The notes: generated by a model not told the origin, from the letters alone. DNA of 64,000 bases from Propioniciclava sinopodophylli (GCF_004324755.1 NZ_SDMQ01000002.1:309748-373747); one strand, 5' to 3'; shown: positions 32,488 through 41,759, numbered from the stretch's first letter. Made by a program: numbers and translations.

Positions 32488-33816
32488 GTGCCCAGCCACC
32501 TGTCCATGGAGGAGGTCTATCGCCACGCCTGTGAGGTCATCCCGGGCGGGGTGAGTTCGCCGGTGCGCGCATTCGGCAGCGTGGGCGGGACGCCGGTGTT
32601 CCTCAGCGCGGCCCGCGGGCCGCACGTTGTGGACATCAACGGACGCGAGTACGTCGACCTCGTCTGCTCATGGGGGCCGGCGCTGCTCGGCCACGCCCAT
32701 CCCGAGGTCGTCGCCGCCGTGCAGGAGGCCGCCACCCGCGGCCTGTCGTTCGGCGCCCCGACGACGGCCGAGGTTGAGCTGGCCGACCTGATCCGCGGGC
32801 GCATCCCGTTCGCCGAGAAGGTGCGCTTCGTCTCCACCGGCACCGAGGCGACCATGACGGCGATCCGCGTCGCCCGCGGCGCCACCGGCCGCGACGTGAT
32901 CGTGAAGTTCGCCGGCTGCTACCACGGCCACTCGGACGCCCTGCTGGCCGCCGCCGGGTCCGGCGTCGCCACCGCAGGACTGCCCGGATCGGCCGGCGTC
33001 ACGCAGGCCGCCGCCCGTGACACGATCGTGGTCGAGTACAACGACGCCGAGGCCCTCAAGGCCGTCTTCGCCGAGCGCGGCTCCGAGATCGCGTGCGTCA
33101 TCACCGAGGCCGCCCCGGCCAACATGGGCGTCGTCCCGCCCGACCCCGGCTTCAACGCGACGATCCGCCGCCTGACGCTGGAGCACGGCGCCCTGATGAT
33201 CCTCGACGAGGTGCTCACCGGGTTCCGGGTCGGCCCCGCCGGCTGGTGGGGCAACGAGGCGTCGCTGGGCGAGGCCCCGGTCACCCCCGACCTGGTCACC
33301 TACGGCAAGGTCGTCGGCGGCGGCCTGCCGCTCGCGGCACTCGCCGGCCCCTCCGAGCTCATGGACCTCCTGGCACCCGTCGGCCCGGTCTACCAGGCCG
33401 GCACCCTGTCCGGTAACCCGCTGGCCACCGCCGCCGGCATCGCCACCCTGCGGCTCGCCCACAACGCCGTGTACGCCCACGTCGACCGCGCGTCGCGCCA
33501 GGTGCAGGACGCCCTGGCCGCGGCCCTCGACGAGGTCGGCCTCCCCCACCGGATCCAGACGGCTGGCAACCTGTTCAGCTGCTTTTTCGGCGAGGAGGCC
33601 GCGACCCACGGCGTCCGGAACTACGACCAGGCCAAGGCGGCCGACGGGTTCCGGTACGCGCCGTTCTTCCACGCGATGCTGGACGCCGGCGTGGCGCTCC
33701 CGCCCAGCGTGTTCGAGGCGTGGTTCCTGAGCGCGGCGCACGACGACGCGGCGCTGAACAGGATCGCCGAGGCACTCCCGGCCGCCGCGCGGGCGGCGGC
33801 GTCGGCCCGGCCCTGA
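32488..33816 (+). CDS. hemL: Glutamate-1-semialdehyde 2,1-aminomutase
   Basis: 442 residues; PLP/PMP enzyme making 5-aminolevulinate from glutamate-1-semialdehyde. Landmarks are [18 protein letters not shown] [47 protein letters not shown] and the PLP Lys in [20 protein letters not shown] 32488 has GAGAGGAG seven bases upstream. It completes the heme set in this window, separated from hemB by the DUF421 gene and two repeat arrays. Confidence 0.96.
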   Translation: MPSHLSMEEVYRHACEVIPGGVSSPVRAFGSVGGTPVFLSAARGPHVVDINGREYVDLVCSWGPALLGHAHPEVVAAVQEAATRGLSFGAPTTAEVELADLIRGRIPFAEKVRFVSTGTEATMTAIRVARGATGRDVIVKFAGCYHGHSDALLAAAGSGVATAGLPGSAGVTQAAARDTIVVEYNDAEALKAVFAERGSEIACVITEAAPANMGVVPPDPGFNATIRRLTLEHGALMILDEVLTGFRVGPAGWWGNEASLGEAPVTPDLVTYGKVVGGGLPLAALAGPSELMDLLAPVGPVYQAGTLSGNPLATAAGIATLRLAHNAVYAHVDRASRQVQDALAAALDEVGLPHRIQTAGNLFSCFFGEEAATHGVRNYDQAKAADGFRYAPFFHAMLDAGVALPPSVFEAWFLSAAHDDAALNRIAEALPAAARAAASARP

Positions 33817-33820
33817 GACA

Positions 33821-33862
33821 GCGGTGAGCCCGTGCCCCCCGGGTGGGGCACGGGCTCACCGC
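33821..33862. terminator. Bidirectional terminator hairpin between hemL and the small Cys-rich gene
   Basis: An 18-bp perfect stem (33821-33838 with 33845-33862) with a six-base loop begins four bases after the hemL stop and ends seven bases before the 3' end of the convergent gene. No U-tract is present. Confidence 0.85.
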
Positions 33863-33869
33863 GTCGGGC

Positions 33870-34037
33870 TCAGCCGAAGAGCTTGCTGAAGAAGCCACCG
33901 GACGGCGCCGGGGCGGCGTCCTTGTGGCCGTCGCACCACTGACCGGCGGGAACGCCGGCCTTCACGGACGCGATGTGCTGGCCGCAGCCAGCCCAGGTGG
34001 TCTTGCCGCACTGCTTGCACGCAACGGGACGACACAT
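33870..34037 (-). CDS. Small Cys-rich putative metal-binding protein (55 aa)
   Basis: Starts MCRPVACKQCGKTTWAGCGQ and contains GVPAGQWCDGH, then a short Pro/Ala linker and FFSKLFG at the C-terminus. Six cysteines and two histidines suggest a zinc-ribbon or a redox/persulfide site. AGGAG precedes the ATG by eight bases, and the frame ends at a strong terminator. Proteins like this occur widely in Actinobacteria with no assigned role. It is transcribed divergently from the CoA-disulfide reductase gene and shares the ATACCC...GTAT operator region, so co-regulation by sulfur stress is plausible. Confidence 0.8.
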   Translation of the reverse strand: MCRPVACKQCGKTTWAGCGQHIASVKAGVPAGQWCDGHKDAAPAPSGGFFSKLFG

Positions 34038-34082
34038 GTTCTTTCTCCTACGATCTCGGGTACCAACGGATTGGCCCCAACC

Positions 34083-34098
34083 ATACCCCTGGGGGTAT
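34083..34098. promoter_or_regulatory. CsoR/CstR-type operator, divergent promoter region
   Basis: ATACCCCTGGGGGTAT differs from the site at 20565 by one base. It lies 10 bases before the reductase start and about 45 bases before the divergent small gene. Confidence 0.75.
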
Positions 34099-34108
34099 GT
34101 TCGTGTCC

Positions 34109-35734
34109 ATGCGAGTCATCATCATCGGTGGGGTCGCCGGGGGCATGAGCGCGGCCACGCGCCTGCGCCGGCTCGACGAGAACGCCCACATCATCGTCCT
34201 CGAGCGCACGGGCCACGTGTCGTTCGCCAACTGCGGCCTGCCCTATCACGTGGGCGGCGTCATCCCGGAGCGTTCGTCGCTGCTCCTCCAGACCCCCCAG
34301 TCGCTGGCCGCCCGCTTCCGCCTCGACGTGCGCGTCGCCACCGAGGCCACGCGCATCGACCGCGAGAACAAGGTCGTCCACGTGCGCAACCTCGCGACCG
34401 GGGCGACCGAGGAACTGCCTTACGACAAGGTGATCCTCTCGCCCGGCGCGCGCCCGGTGCGCCCGCCGATCCTCGGCATCGAGCGCGCCCTCACCCTGCG
34501 CGACATCGAGGACACCGACGCCATGGTCGCCGCCGTTCGCGGTCAGAAGACCGCCGTCGTCATCGGCGGCGGCTTCATCGGCATCGAGGTCGCCGAAAAC
34601 CTCGTCCACCAAGGCCTGGAGGTCGCGCTCATCGAGGCCCTGCCCCAGGTGATGGCCCCGCTCGACCCCGAGATGGCCGCGCCCGTGCACGACGCCCTCC
34701 GCAAGGGCGGCGTCGACCTGCACCTCGGCTCGGGCGTCACTGCCATCGGCGAGGCGACGGTCACGCTGGCCGACGGCACCGAGCTCCCCGCCGATGTGGT
34801 GGTCGCCGCCATCGGCGTCCGCCCCGACATCACGCTGGCCGCCGAGGCCGGCCTGACCGTCGGCGAGCGCGGCGGCATCGCGGTCGATGCGAACCACCTC
34901 ACGAACGACCCCGACATCTACGCCGTGGGCGACGCTGTCGAGAAGATCGACGCCCTCGACGGCAGCGCCACCCTGGTGCCGCTGGCGAACACCGCCAACC
35001 TCGCGGGGCGCCGCGTCGCGGATCACATCGCGGGCCTGCCCACGTCCAACCGCCCGGTGCTGGGTACCGCGATCGTCAAGGTCTTCGACCTCACCGTCGC
35101 CGCCACGGGAGCCAACGAGAAGCGCCTGCAGGCGTCCGGACGCCCCTACCGTGCGATTCACACCCACCCGGCCTCGCACGCCGGCTACTACCCCGGCGCG
35201 GAGGGTATGGCGCTGAAGCTGCTGGTCGACCCCGAGACCGACGCCATCCTGGGCGCCCAGGGCGTCGGCGGCGAGGGCGTGGACAAGCGCATCGACGTCA
35301 TCGCGACCGCGATCACGGGCGGGCTCAGGGCGTCCGACCTCGCCGAGCTCGAGCTCGCCTACGCCCCGCCCTACGGCTCGGCCAAGGACGCGGTGAACAT
35401 GCTCGGCCACGTCGCCGACAACCTCCGCTCGGGCGTGACCCGCTCGATCCAGTGGCACGAGTTGGACGCCGCCGTCGCCGGCGGGGCGACCGTCATCGAC
35501 GTGCGCACGCCCGGCGAGTTCGCAGCCGGGTCCATCCCGGGCGCGCGCCTCGTCCCGGTGGATGAACTGCGCGACCGCGTCGACGAGCTGCCCGAGGGCC
35601 TGCTGGTCGTGCACTGCGCGGTCGGCATCCGGGGCCACACGGCCGTCCGCATCCTCGCCCAGCTGGGTCGCGACGCGGTCAATCTCGACGGTGGCTACAA
35701 GACCTGGGCGGCGGGCCGCGACTCCCGGGACTGA
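34109..35734 (+). CDS. cdr: CoA-disulfide reductase with C-terminal rhodanese domain
   Basis: A 541-residue FAD/NAD(P)H enzyme of the CoADR-RHD type. The N-terminal FAD fold is VIIIGGVAGGMSAATRLRRL, the redox Cys lies in FANCGLPYHVGG, and the NAD site is VVIGGGFIGIEVAENL. FAD-binding IYAVGDAVE and a dimerisation domain (about 320-440) follow. The C-terminal rhodanese (about 450-540) has VIDVRTPGEFAAGSIPGA and active Cys in HCAVGIRGH. Such fusions reduce CoA persulfide/disulfide and handle sulfane sulfur. ATG 34109 is preferred over 34097 because the family begins MRVIIIGG. Confidence 0.93.
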   Translation: MRVIIIGGVAGGMSAATRLRRLDENAHIIVLERTGHVSFANCGLPYHVGGVIPERSSLLLQTPQSLAARFRLDVRVATEATRIDRENKVVHVRNLATGATEELPYDKVILSPGARPVRPPILGIERALTLRDIEDTDAMVAAVRGQKTAVVIGGGFIGIEVAENLVHQGLEVALIEALPQVMAPLDPEMAAPVHDALRKGGVDLHLGSGVTAIGEATVTLADGTELPADVVVAAIGVRPDITLAAEAGLTVGERGGIAVDANHLTNDPDIYAVGDAVEKIDALDGSATLVPLANTANLAGRRVADHIAGLPTSNRPVLGTAIVKVFDLTVAATGANEKRLQASGRPYRAIHTHPASHAGYYPGAEGMALKLLVDPETDAILGAQGVGGEGVDKRIDVIATAITGGLRASDLAELELAYAPPYGSAKDAVNMLGHVADNLRSGVTRSIQWHELDAAVAGGATVIDVRTPGEFAAGSIPGARLVPVDELRDRVDELPEGLLVVHCAVGIRGHTAVRILAQLGRDAVNLDGGYKTWAAGRDSRD

Positions 35735-35755
35735 TCCGCGGGGGTGCCACCACAC

Positions 35756-35873
35756 GTAGCGCCATGCGGACCACACCCTGGCCGGATGGCGCTCCGGCGT
35801 CCCCGGGATCACCCCTTGTGGGAGCCAGATGGCCTGAAGGTGTCCCGGAGTCATGTGGTCCAGATGGCGCTAC
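35756..35873. repeat. 118-bp palindromic intergenic element
   Basis: 20-bp terminal arms (35756-35775 GTAGCGCCATGCGGACCACA against 35854-35873) match at 18 of 20 positions. Inside, CTCCGG/CCGGAG and related segments pair again. It separates the reductase gene from nfeD and is unrelated in sequence to the other palindromes of the window. Confidence 0.75.
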
Positions 35874-35934
35874 CCGGCGGACGATGGGCCCCCGCGGCCC
35901 GGTAGACTGGAGCAACCAGCAGAGAGGCGCACCC

Positions 35935-36453
35935 TTGACCCCCTTCCTGATCATCGGAGGCATCGGCATCGCCCTCGCCGTGGTGGCCCTCGTGATCGGC
36001 GACGTGCTCGACGGGGCGCTCCACCTGGACGCCCTCGACAGCGACCTCTTCTCGGTCTCCTCGATCTCCGCCTTCATCGGCGCCTTCGGCTTCGGCGGCG
36101 CCCTGGGCCTGGCCCTGGTCGACAACCTGGCCGTCGCCGTGGTGTCCGGCCTCGTGATCGGCGCGCTGGCCGCCTGGGGCGCGATCCGCCTGACCCGCGC
36201 GCTGCGCCAGGGCGAGGACGCCGCGTCCTTCCGCACCGACTCCCTCGTCGGGCACCCTGCGCGCGTGATCACCGCCATCCCGGAGGCGGGCCTCGGCGAG
36301 GTTCACGTCTCCACGGGCGGCCACGTGCGCAAGTTCAGCGCCCGCGCCGACCGCCCGATCCCGTCCGGCACCGACGTGTGGGTGTCCGCAGTGGTCTCAC
36401 CGACAGCCGTCGAGGTGCGCCTCGCCGACGGCACCCCCGAACTCGCCCCGTGA
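35935..36453 (+). CDS. NfeD-like membrane protein
   Basis: 172 residues. Three hydrophobic helices (about 3-22, 43-62, 65-85) are followed by a small beta-barrel OB-like domain (LVGHPARVITAIPEAGLGEV, then VWVSAVVSPTAVEVRL) typical of NfeD proteins. TTG 35935 is the start because GAGAGG lies eight bases upstream and a TAGACT box further up. NfeD proteins act with a neighbouring flotillin/stomatin, which follows here after 28 bases. Confidence 0.85.
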   Translation: MTPFLIIGGIGIALAVVALVIGDVLDGALHLDALDSDLFSVSSISAFIGAFGFGGALGLALVDNLAVAVVSGLVIGALAAWGAIRLTRALRQGEDAASFRTDSLVGHPARVITAIPEAGLGEVHVSTGGHVRKFSARADRPIPSGTDVWVSAVVSPTAVEVRLADGTPELAP

Positions 36454-36481
36454 ACGCCCGCCACCGAGAGGAACCCACCCC

Positions 36482-38011
36482 GTGCCCGAGATCCTGATCG
36501 CCGTCGGAGGGCTCATCGCCCTCATCGTCCTGGTCGGCCTGCTCGTAGCGAGCCGCTACAAGGTCAGCAAGCCGAACGAGGCGTACATCATCACCGGCCG
36601 CAAAGGCCGCGAGGTGGTCAACCCCGAGACCGGGCTCATGTCGACCGACCTGTCCGGGCAGCGCGTGGTCATGGGTGGCGGCGTGTTCGTGGTCCCGTTC
36701 ATCCAGCGGCTGCACGTGCTCGACCTGAGCTCGCGGCGCATCATGGTGACGATCCGCAACGCCGTGTCGGGCCAGGGCATCAAGCTCAACGTGGACGGCG
36801 TCGCGATCGTCAAGGTCGGCGGCAACGAGGATTCGATCCGCGCGGCCGCCCAGCGCTTCCTCGGCCAGCAGGACGAGATCGAGACCTTCACCCAGGAGAC
36901 CCTCGCCGGCTCGCTGCGCTCGATCGTCGGCTCCCTGACGGTGGAGCAGATCATCCGCGACCGCGCGGCGTTCGCCCAGCGGGTCACCGACGAGTCGGAG
37001 TCCTCGCTGACCGGCCAGGGCCTGGTGCTCGACACCTTCCAGATCCAGGACATCAGCGACGACGGTTCCTACCTGTCCGATCTCGGACGCCCCGAGTCCG
37101 CCCGCGTCGGCCGTCTGGCCGCGATCGCCGAGGCGGAGGCGCGGCGCGAGGCCGAGCAGGCCCGCATCGCCGCCGAGGAGCAGATCGCCATCTCCCAGCG
37201 CGCGCTGGTGCTGAAGCAGGCCGAGATCCAGTCCGAGACGGACGCCGCCCGCGCGACCGCCGCCTCTGCAGGCCCGCTGGCCCAGGCCGACCGCGACCAG
37301 GCGATCCTGCTCGAGCAGGAGAAGGTCGCCGTTGCACAGGCCGCCCTGAAGGAACGCCAGCTCGACACCGAGGTGCGCAAGCCGGCCGACGCGGAGCGCT
37401 ACCGCGTGGAGACCGAGGCGGCAGCCAAGCGCCAGGCCGCGATCCTGACCGCCGAGGCCAACAAGGCGGCGTCCATCGCGAACGCCGAGGCCGAGGCCGA
37501 GAAGGCCCGCCTGACCGGTGAGGGCGAAAAGTCCCGCCGTTCGGCGCTGGCCGAGGCGGAGGCGATCGAGGGTGCCAAGCGCGGCGAAGCCGAGAAGGCC
37601 CGCCGTATCGCCGAGGCCGCGGCCGTCCGGGCCGAGGGCGAGGCGCAGGCAGCCGCGGTGCTGGCCGTCGGCCAGGCCGAGGCCGAGGCGATGGACAAGC
37701 GCGCCGAGGCGTTCGCGCACTACAACGACGCGGCCGTCCTGCAGATGCTGGTCGAGGTGCTCCCTGAGATGGCCGAAAAGGTGGCCGCCCCGCTGGCGTC
37801 CATCGACAAGCTGACCGTCATCTCCACCGACGGTGCGGCCGCGCTGCCCAAGCAGGTGTCGGAGAACCTGATGCAGACCCTGCAGCTCGTCAAGGACACG
37901 ACCGGCTACGACCTGACCTCGATCATCGACCGCTTCGCCCACCGCGAGGGGCAGAGCGCCCCGCAGCGGCGCGAGTCGGCCCCGACCGTCGTCGAGGGCG
38001 AGGTCGAGTAG
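36482..38011 (+). CDS. floT: Flotillin-like (SPFH) membrane scaffold protein
   Basis: 509 residues. An N-terminal membrane anchor (about 3-23), the SPFH/band-7 domain (about 30-200, KPNEAYIITGRKG, GGGVFVVPFIQRLHVLDLSS), then a long Ala/Glu-rich coiled coil (about 205-420) with EAEA repeats and a C-terminal assembly domain (SIDKLTVISTDG). It organises ordered membrane microdomains. Paired with nfeD in the classical operon order; AGAGG precedes GTG 36482. Confidence 0.94.
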   Translation: MPEILIAVGGLIALIVLVGLLVASRYKVSKPNEAYIITGRKGREVVNPETGLMSTDLSGQRVVMGGGVFVVPFIQRLHVLDLSSRRIMVTIRNAVSGQGIKLNVDGVAIVKVGGNEDSIRAAAQRFLGQQDEIETFTQETLAGSLRSIVGSLTVEQIIRDRAAFAQRVTDESESSLTGQGLVLDTFQIQDISDDGSYLSDLGRPESARVGRLAAIAEAEARREAEQARIAAEEQIAISQRALVLKQAEIQSETDAARATAASAGPLAQADRDQAILLEQEKVAVAQAALKERQLDTEVRKPADAERYRVETEAAAKRQAAILTAEANKAASIANAEAEAEKARLTGEGEKSRRSALAEAEAIEGAKRGEAEKARRIAEAAAVRAEGEAQAAAVLAVGQAEAEAMDKRAEAFAHYNDAAVLQMLVEVLPEMAEKVAAPLASIDKLTVISTDGAAALPKQVSENLMQTLQLVKDTTGYDLTSIIDRFAHREGQSAPQRRESAPTVVEGEVE

Positions 38012-38034
38012 CAGGGTCGGGCCCCTGACCCTGC
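38011..38034. terminator. Hairpin between convergent floT and cstR-like genes
   Basis: GCAGGGTC (38011-38018) pairs perfectly with 38027-38034 across an eight-base loop. It starts at the last base of the floT stop codon. Confidence 0.65.
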
Positions 38035-38050
38035 CGAAGGGCGGGCGCGG

Positions 38051-38311
38051 TCAGGCCAGCGAGAGGAAGAGCTTCTCCAGTTTGGCCGCGTCCATGGCGT
38101 TGTTCTCGGGGTCGACGAGGCAGGCGCGAAGCCCCGTCGAGATCGTCAGGAAGGCGGCCCGGTCGACGGCCTTCCCGACGGCGGCCAGCTGCGTGACGAT
38201 GTCCTCACACTCGCGGCCCGCCTCGATCATGGCGATCACGCCGCCCAGCTGGCCCTGGGCCCGCTTGAGCCGGGTGACGACCGCGGACATCTCCTCCGGT
38301 GGCAGGTGCAT
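38051..38311 (-). CDS. cstR: CstR-like persulfide-sensing repressor (CsoR/DUF156 family)
   Basis: An 86-residue all-helical DNA-binding protein. The CsoR-family core [20 protein letters not shown] is present, followed by the first sensor Cys in RECEDIV and the second in GLRACLVD. Copper-sensing CsoR has a His four residues before the second Cys; here that position is Gly. The two-Cys, no-His pattern fits CstR-type sulfane-sulfur sensors. ATG 38311 has GGAGA about seven bases upstream. A matching operator lies 33 bases upstream (38344-38359) and copies precede two rhodanese-containing genes, which supports the sulfur role. Confidence 0.82.
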   Translation of the reverse strand: MHLPPEEMSAVVTRLKRAQGQLGGVIAMIEAGRECEDIVTQLAAVGKAVDRAAFLTISTGLRACLVDPENNAMDAAKLEKLFLSLA

Positions 38312-38343
38312 GGAATCTCCATTCGCGAGTGGTGCCACCCACG

Positions 38344-38359
38344 ATACCCCGGGCCGTAT
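38344..38359. promoter_or_regulatory. CsoR/CstR-type operator, autoregulatory
   Basis: ATACCCCGGGCCGTAT, third member of the operator set, lies upstream of the repressor's own gene and also upstream of the divergent gene at 38440. Confidence 0.7.
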
Positions 38360-38439
38360 CGGTTGCCATCAAAAGGCCCCGTCGGACGCCCCTCGATAGG
38401 ATGGCCGGGCCCATCCATCACGTTCCCGGGAGCACCCAC

Positions 38440-40500
38440 ATGGCACAGGCCACCCCCGACCGGCGCGGTCGCCAGCTCAAGGCACTCGCGTCCGAGGTCA
38501 AGAAGCTGCGCGGTTGGGCGGCTTCCGACGAGTCCGTGGCCGAGCGGCTGACCGACGCCCTCAACGAACTGACCGCCCAGCGCCTGCTGGCCCACCAGTA
38601 CGCCCCGGCCATCGAGGACGCGCAGGACGCCCTCACCCGCGCGAACCGGCTGGTGGCCGCCCATGGTGCCGTGGGCCCGTTCACGCCGATCGATGACGGC
38701 GTCCGCTTCTTCACCGCCACCACGCACCTGGCCGCCACCCAGGCCGGCGCCGGCCACCCCGGCCCCGGTGGGCAAATGGCTGCCGCGCTGCGCGGCTGGA
38801 CCCGCCTCCTCCCCCACGTCGACCTCACCCCCTACGTCGGCGCGCGCACCGCGACTTGGCTGCTGATGGCCGAGGCCCGCGCCGCGCTGGCGTCTGGTGA
38901 CGTCGGCCCCGCCAACGCCTGCGCGGACGCCGCGGTGGCCCGGGCGCGTGAGGGCGGGTTGGCCGGCACCGACGACGCCCCCGCCCTGGTGGACGCCCTC
39001 CGCCTGGCCGCCGATGCGCGCTGGGTCGCCGGCATCACCCACGACGCCGTTGCCCTGGGCCGCGAGGCCGTCGCCGCCGCCGAGGACGCGGCCCGGCCCG
39101 TCCTGTCGGCGTCCGGACGCGTCGCGGACGGCCTGGCCGCTCGCCAGCTGGAACCGTTGGTCGAGGCGCGGCGCGACCTCGCCGACCGGCTGGCCGGCTC
39201 CGGCGACGCCGAGGCCGGGCTCGCGGAGCGCCACGGGCTCATCACGCTGCTCGAAGGCGTGGCCGGACGCCTCGGCACCCCCGCCCGGGCTGCCCTCGGC
39301 CACGCGCTGGCCGACCTGTCCCACGACCTGCTGGCGCTCGACCGCGACGAGGAGGCCCTGGCGGCCGCCGGGCGCGCGGCCGAGGTAGCCGGCGACCTGG
39401 TCGCCCACGAGGGCACCGTCGGTGAGCACCTCGACGTCCAGTTCGCGGCCGTCACCGCGCTGGCGCGGGCCCTGCTGAGCCGTGACGAGCACGACGAAGC
39501 CGCCGAGGCGCTGGCGTCCCTGTTCGCACGATTCGCCTCGCTGCGCCGGCCGGGTGGGCACGACGCCGGGCTGGCGGGTGCCACGCTGGCGCGCGCCGAG
39601 GTCGAGCGGGCGTCCGGCGACCACGAGGCTGCCGAGCGTTCGCTCCGCGAGTTCCACGCCCTGGTGGCGGGCCTGCGCGAGGCAATGCCGGGTGCGGCGG
39701 CACTGTACGCCGACGTGCCCGCCGAGCAGTTCGCGCGGGACCGGTTCCGGGGCGTGGTCACCCGCTCACCGCTGCCGTCGCCGCCCTGGTCGAACCTCTC
39801 GGACGCCGACGCGCTCGCCCTCGCCACCCGCGCCCCGCTGACCGTGCCCGGGCCGGACGCCCCGGTCGAGCCGGTCGAAGCACTAGAACCCGCGCCGGTG
39901 TGGACGCCGGAGCCCATCGTGGAGCCCGAGCCCATCGAGGAGCCCGAACCCATCGTGGAGCCTGTCGGAGTGCCCGACCCCGAGTCGGTGTGGACGCCCG
40001 AACCCGAACCCGTCGTGGAGCCCGAGCCGGCGTGGACGCCCGAACCCGAACCCGTCGTGGAGCCCGAGCCGGCGTGGACGCCCGAACCCGAACCCGTCGT
40101 GGAGCCCGAGCCGGCGTGGACGCCCGAACCCGAACCCGTCGTGGAGCCCGAGCCGGTGTGGACGCCCGAACCCGAACCCGTCGTTGAGCCGGAGCCGGAG
40201 CCCGTGAAGGAGCCCGAGATTTCGATGGAGCCAGCCATCCGGACCGCCGAGCTGGACGCCGCACGCGGGCAGCTGCGCGCGGCGCAGGCCGCCGGACAGC
40301 GACGCGAGGCGTTGGCCGCGGCGTCCACTGTCGTCGACCTGCTGCGCCCGCTCGCGGCGTCCGACGCCGGCACCTGGGGGCCGCCGTTGGTCACCGCGCT
40401 GGAGGACCTGGGCGACGCCAAGTTCCGCGCCGGCGACTGGTGGGGCTCCCGCGCGCCGAAGAAGGAGGCCAAGCAACTCGCCAAGGACCTCGGCCTCTAG
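38440..40500 (+). CDS. Helical TPR-like protein with Pro-Glu-Pro-Glu repeat linker
   Basis: 686 residues. Residues 1-465 are Ala/Arg/Leu-rich helices with TPR-like spacing ([54 protein letters not shown]). Residues about 475-595 are a low-complexity linker built on [14 protein letters not shown] units. The last 90 residues are again helical, ending [19 protein letters not shown]. No signal peptide or catalytic motif is visible. It is probably a cytoplasmic scaffold; function unknown. GGGAG stands seven bases before ATG 38440. It is divergent from the cstR-like gene. Confidence 0.75.
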   Translation: MAQATPDRRGRQLKALASEVKKLRGWAASDESVAERLTDALNELTAQRLLAHQYAPAIEDAQDALTRANRLVAAHGAVGPFTPIDDGVRFFTATTHLAATQAGAGHPGPGGQMAAALRGWTRLLPHVDLTPYVGARTATWLLMAEARAALASGDVGPANACADAAVARAREGGLAGTDDAPALVDALRLAADARWVAGITHDAVALGREAVAAAEDAARPVLSASGRVADGLAARQLEPLVEARRDLADRLAGSGDAEAGLAERHGLITLLEGVAGRLGTPARAALGHALADLSHDLLALDRDEEALAAAGRAAEVAGDLVAHEGTVGEHLDVQFAAVTALARALLSRDEHDEAAEALASLFARFASLRRPGGHDAGLAGATLARAEVERASGDHEAAERSLREFHALVAGLREAMPGAAALYADVPAEQFARDRFRGVVTRSPLPSPPWSNLSDADALALATRAPLTVPGPDAPVEPVEALEPAPVWTPEPIVEPEPIEEPEPIVEPVGVPDPESVWTPEPEPVVEPEPAWTPEPEPVVEPEPAWTPEPEPVVEPEPAWTPEPEPVVEPEPVWTPEPEPVVEPEPEPVKEPEISMEPAIRTAELDAARGQLRAAQAAGQRREALAAASTVVDLLRPLAASDAGTWGPPLVTALEDLGDAKFRAGDWWGSRAPKKEAKQLAKDLGL
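39991..40200 (+). repeat. Five in-frame 42-bp tandem repeats
   Basis: Units start at 39991, 40033, 40075, 40117 and 40159, each TGGACGCCCGAACCCGAACC continuing for 42 bases, and encode 14 residues ([14 protein letters not shown]). The middle copies are essentially identical at DNA level, so copy number may vary between strains. Confidence 0.93.
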
Positions 40501-40574
40501 GCACAGACGCACCCCGAAAGTGAATCTGCACCCGCTGTAGCGGGTGCAGATTTCGTTTGCAGGTGCGTCTGTGC
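40501..40574. repeat. Long palindrome between convergent genes, second copy of family
   Basis: 36-bp arms (40501-40536 and 40539-40574) pair with a few internal mismatches around a two-base centre. The core CCGAAAGTGAATCTG matches the element at 14188-14255. It follows the upstream stop codon immediately and ends 10 bases before the ispH 3' end, so it may terminate both transcripts. Confidence 0.85.
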
Positions 40575-40584
40575 GGGGCGCCGG

Positions 40585-41535
40585 TCAGCCGCGCTTCTTG
40601 AGGTCCTTGCGGAGTTCGGGCGGCAGGGCGAAGGTGAGGTTCTCCTCGGTGAGGCGCTCCTCGACGGCGGCCGGGTAGCCGCGCTCGGTGAGGTAGTCCA
40701 GGACGCCCTCCACCAGCACGTCGGGCACCGAGGCGCCGGAGGTGACGCCGACCTTCTCGACACCCTCGAGCCAGGCCGGGTCTATCTCGCCCGCGTTGTC
40801 GACGCGGTAGGACGCCTTGGCGCCAGCCTCCAGGGCGACCTCGACGAGGCGCACGGAGTTGGACGAATTGCTCGAGCCGACGACGATGACGAGGTCTGAG
40901 CCCTTGGCGATCTGCTTGACCGCCGACTGTCGGTTCTGGGTCGCGTAGCAGATGTCGTCGGAGGGCGGGTTCATCAGCAGCGGGAACTTCTCGCGCAGCT
41001 TGGTCACGGTCTCCCACGTCTCGTCGACGCTCAGCGTCGTCTGGGAGAGCCACGCGAGCTGCGAGGGGTCGTCCACCTCGACGTTGGCGACGTCGTCCGG
41101 GTGCTCGACGAGGATCGTCCGGTCGGGCGCCTCCCCCATGGTGCCCTCGACCTCCTCGTGGCCGGCGTGGCCGATGAGCAGGATCTGGCGGCCGTCCGCG
41201 GCGAAGCGCTTGGCCTCGTTGTGCACCTTGGTGACCAGCGGGCAGGTGGCGTCGATGGTCTTCAGCTGGCGCTCGGACGCCTCGGCATGCACCGCCGGGG
41301 AGACGCCGTGCGCGGAGAAGACGACGGTGGCGCCCTCGGGCACCTCGTCGAGTTCCTCGACGAAGATGGCGCCCCGTTCCTCCAGGGTCTCGACCACGTG
41401 CTTGTTGTGCACGATCTGCTTGCGCACGTAGACGGGCGGCCCGTACAGGTCCAGGGCCTTCTCGACGGTCACGACGGCCCGGTCCACGCCCGCGCAGTAC
41501 CCGCGCGGGGCGGCAACGACAACGCTCTTGCTCAT
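40585..41535 (-). CDS. ispH: 4-hydroxy-3-methylbut-2-enyl diphosphate reductase
   Basis: 316 residues; last enzyme of the MEP isoprenoid pathway, giving IPP and DMAPP. The three [4Fe-4S] cysteines are visible in [24 protein letters not shown] and [11 protein letters not shown]. The active-site His residues lie in FSAHGVSP and [11 protein letters not shown], and [10 protein letters not shown] binds the diphosphate. The leaderless start is TACACT, six bases, ATG 41535. Confidence 0.97.
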   Translation of the reverse strand: MSKSVVVAAPRGYCAGVDRAVVTVEKALDLYGPPVYVRKQIVHNKHVVETLEERGAIFVEELDEVPEGATVVFSAHGVSPAVHAEASERQLKTIDATCPLVTKVHNEAKRFAADGRQILLIGHAGHEEVEGTMGEAPDRTILVEHPDDVANVEVDDPSQLAWLSQTTLSVDETWETVTKLREKFPLLMNPPSDDICYATQNRQSAVKQIAKGSDLVIVVGSSNSSNSVRLVEVALEAGAKASYRVDNAGEIDPAWLEGVEKVGVTSGASVPDVLVEGVLDYLTERGYPAAVEERLTEENLTFALPPELRKDLKKRG

Positions 41536-41581
41536 TCGGCCAGTGTACGGGCACCGCCGGATCGGCCCGTTGCCACGCGAT

Positions 41582-41609
41582 TTGACGCCGAATACTGGTC
41601 GCTTAAACT
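41582..41609 (+). promoter_or_regulatory. Sigma-70-type promoter for a small ORF
   Basis: TTGACG (41582-41587), a 16-base spacer and TAAACT (41604-41609) lie 36 bases before the small ORF. The local AT content is higher than in the surroundings. Confidence 0.6.
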
Positions 41610-41645
41610 AGAAATGTTCCGTGACGACAGAAAGGAGATCCGGAC

Positions 41646-41759
41646 ATGCAGTTCATCGACATGAACAACGACCTGCTCCGCCAGTACATCGCCCTGAGCG
41701 TTGCCGCCGACGAGTTGGCCATCGCCGAGGAGCACGCGGCCTCTTCCAACGGTCGCTGA
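41646..41759 (+). CDS. Small protein of 37 residues, unknown
   Basis: Begins MQFIDMNNDLLRQYIALSVA and ends HAASSNGR. It is preceded by a strong Shine-Dalgarno (AAAGGAGA) eight bases before the ATG and by a clear promoter, unusual features in this window of leaderless genes. The sequence suggests an amphipathic helix with an acidic end; there is no signal peptide or Cys. No homologue is known to me. It is divergent from ispH. Confidence 0.6.
   Translation: MQFIDMNNDLLRQYIALSVAADELAIAEEHAASSNGR

Noticed and set aside
40501..40574. A small RNA gene.
   Set aside because: No promoter-like box precedes it; the position between convergent genes fits a terminator or repeat better.
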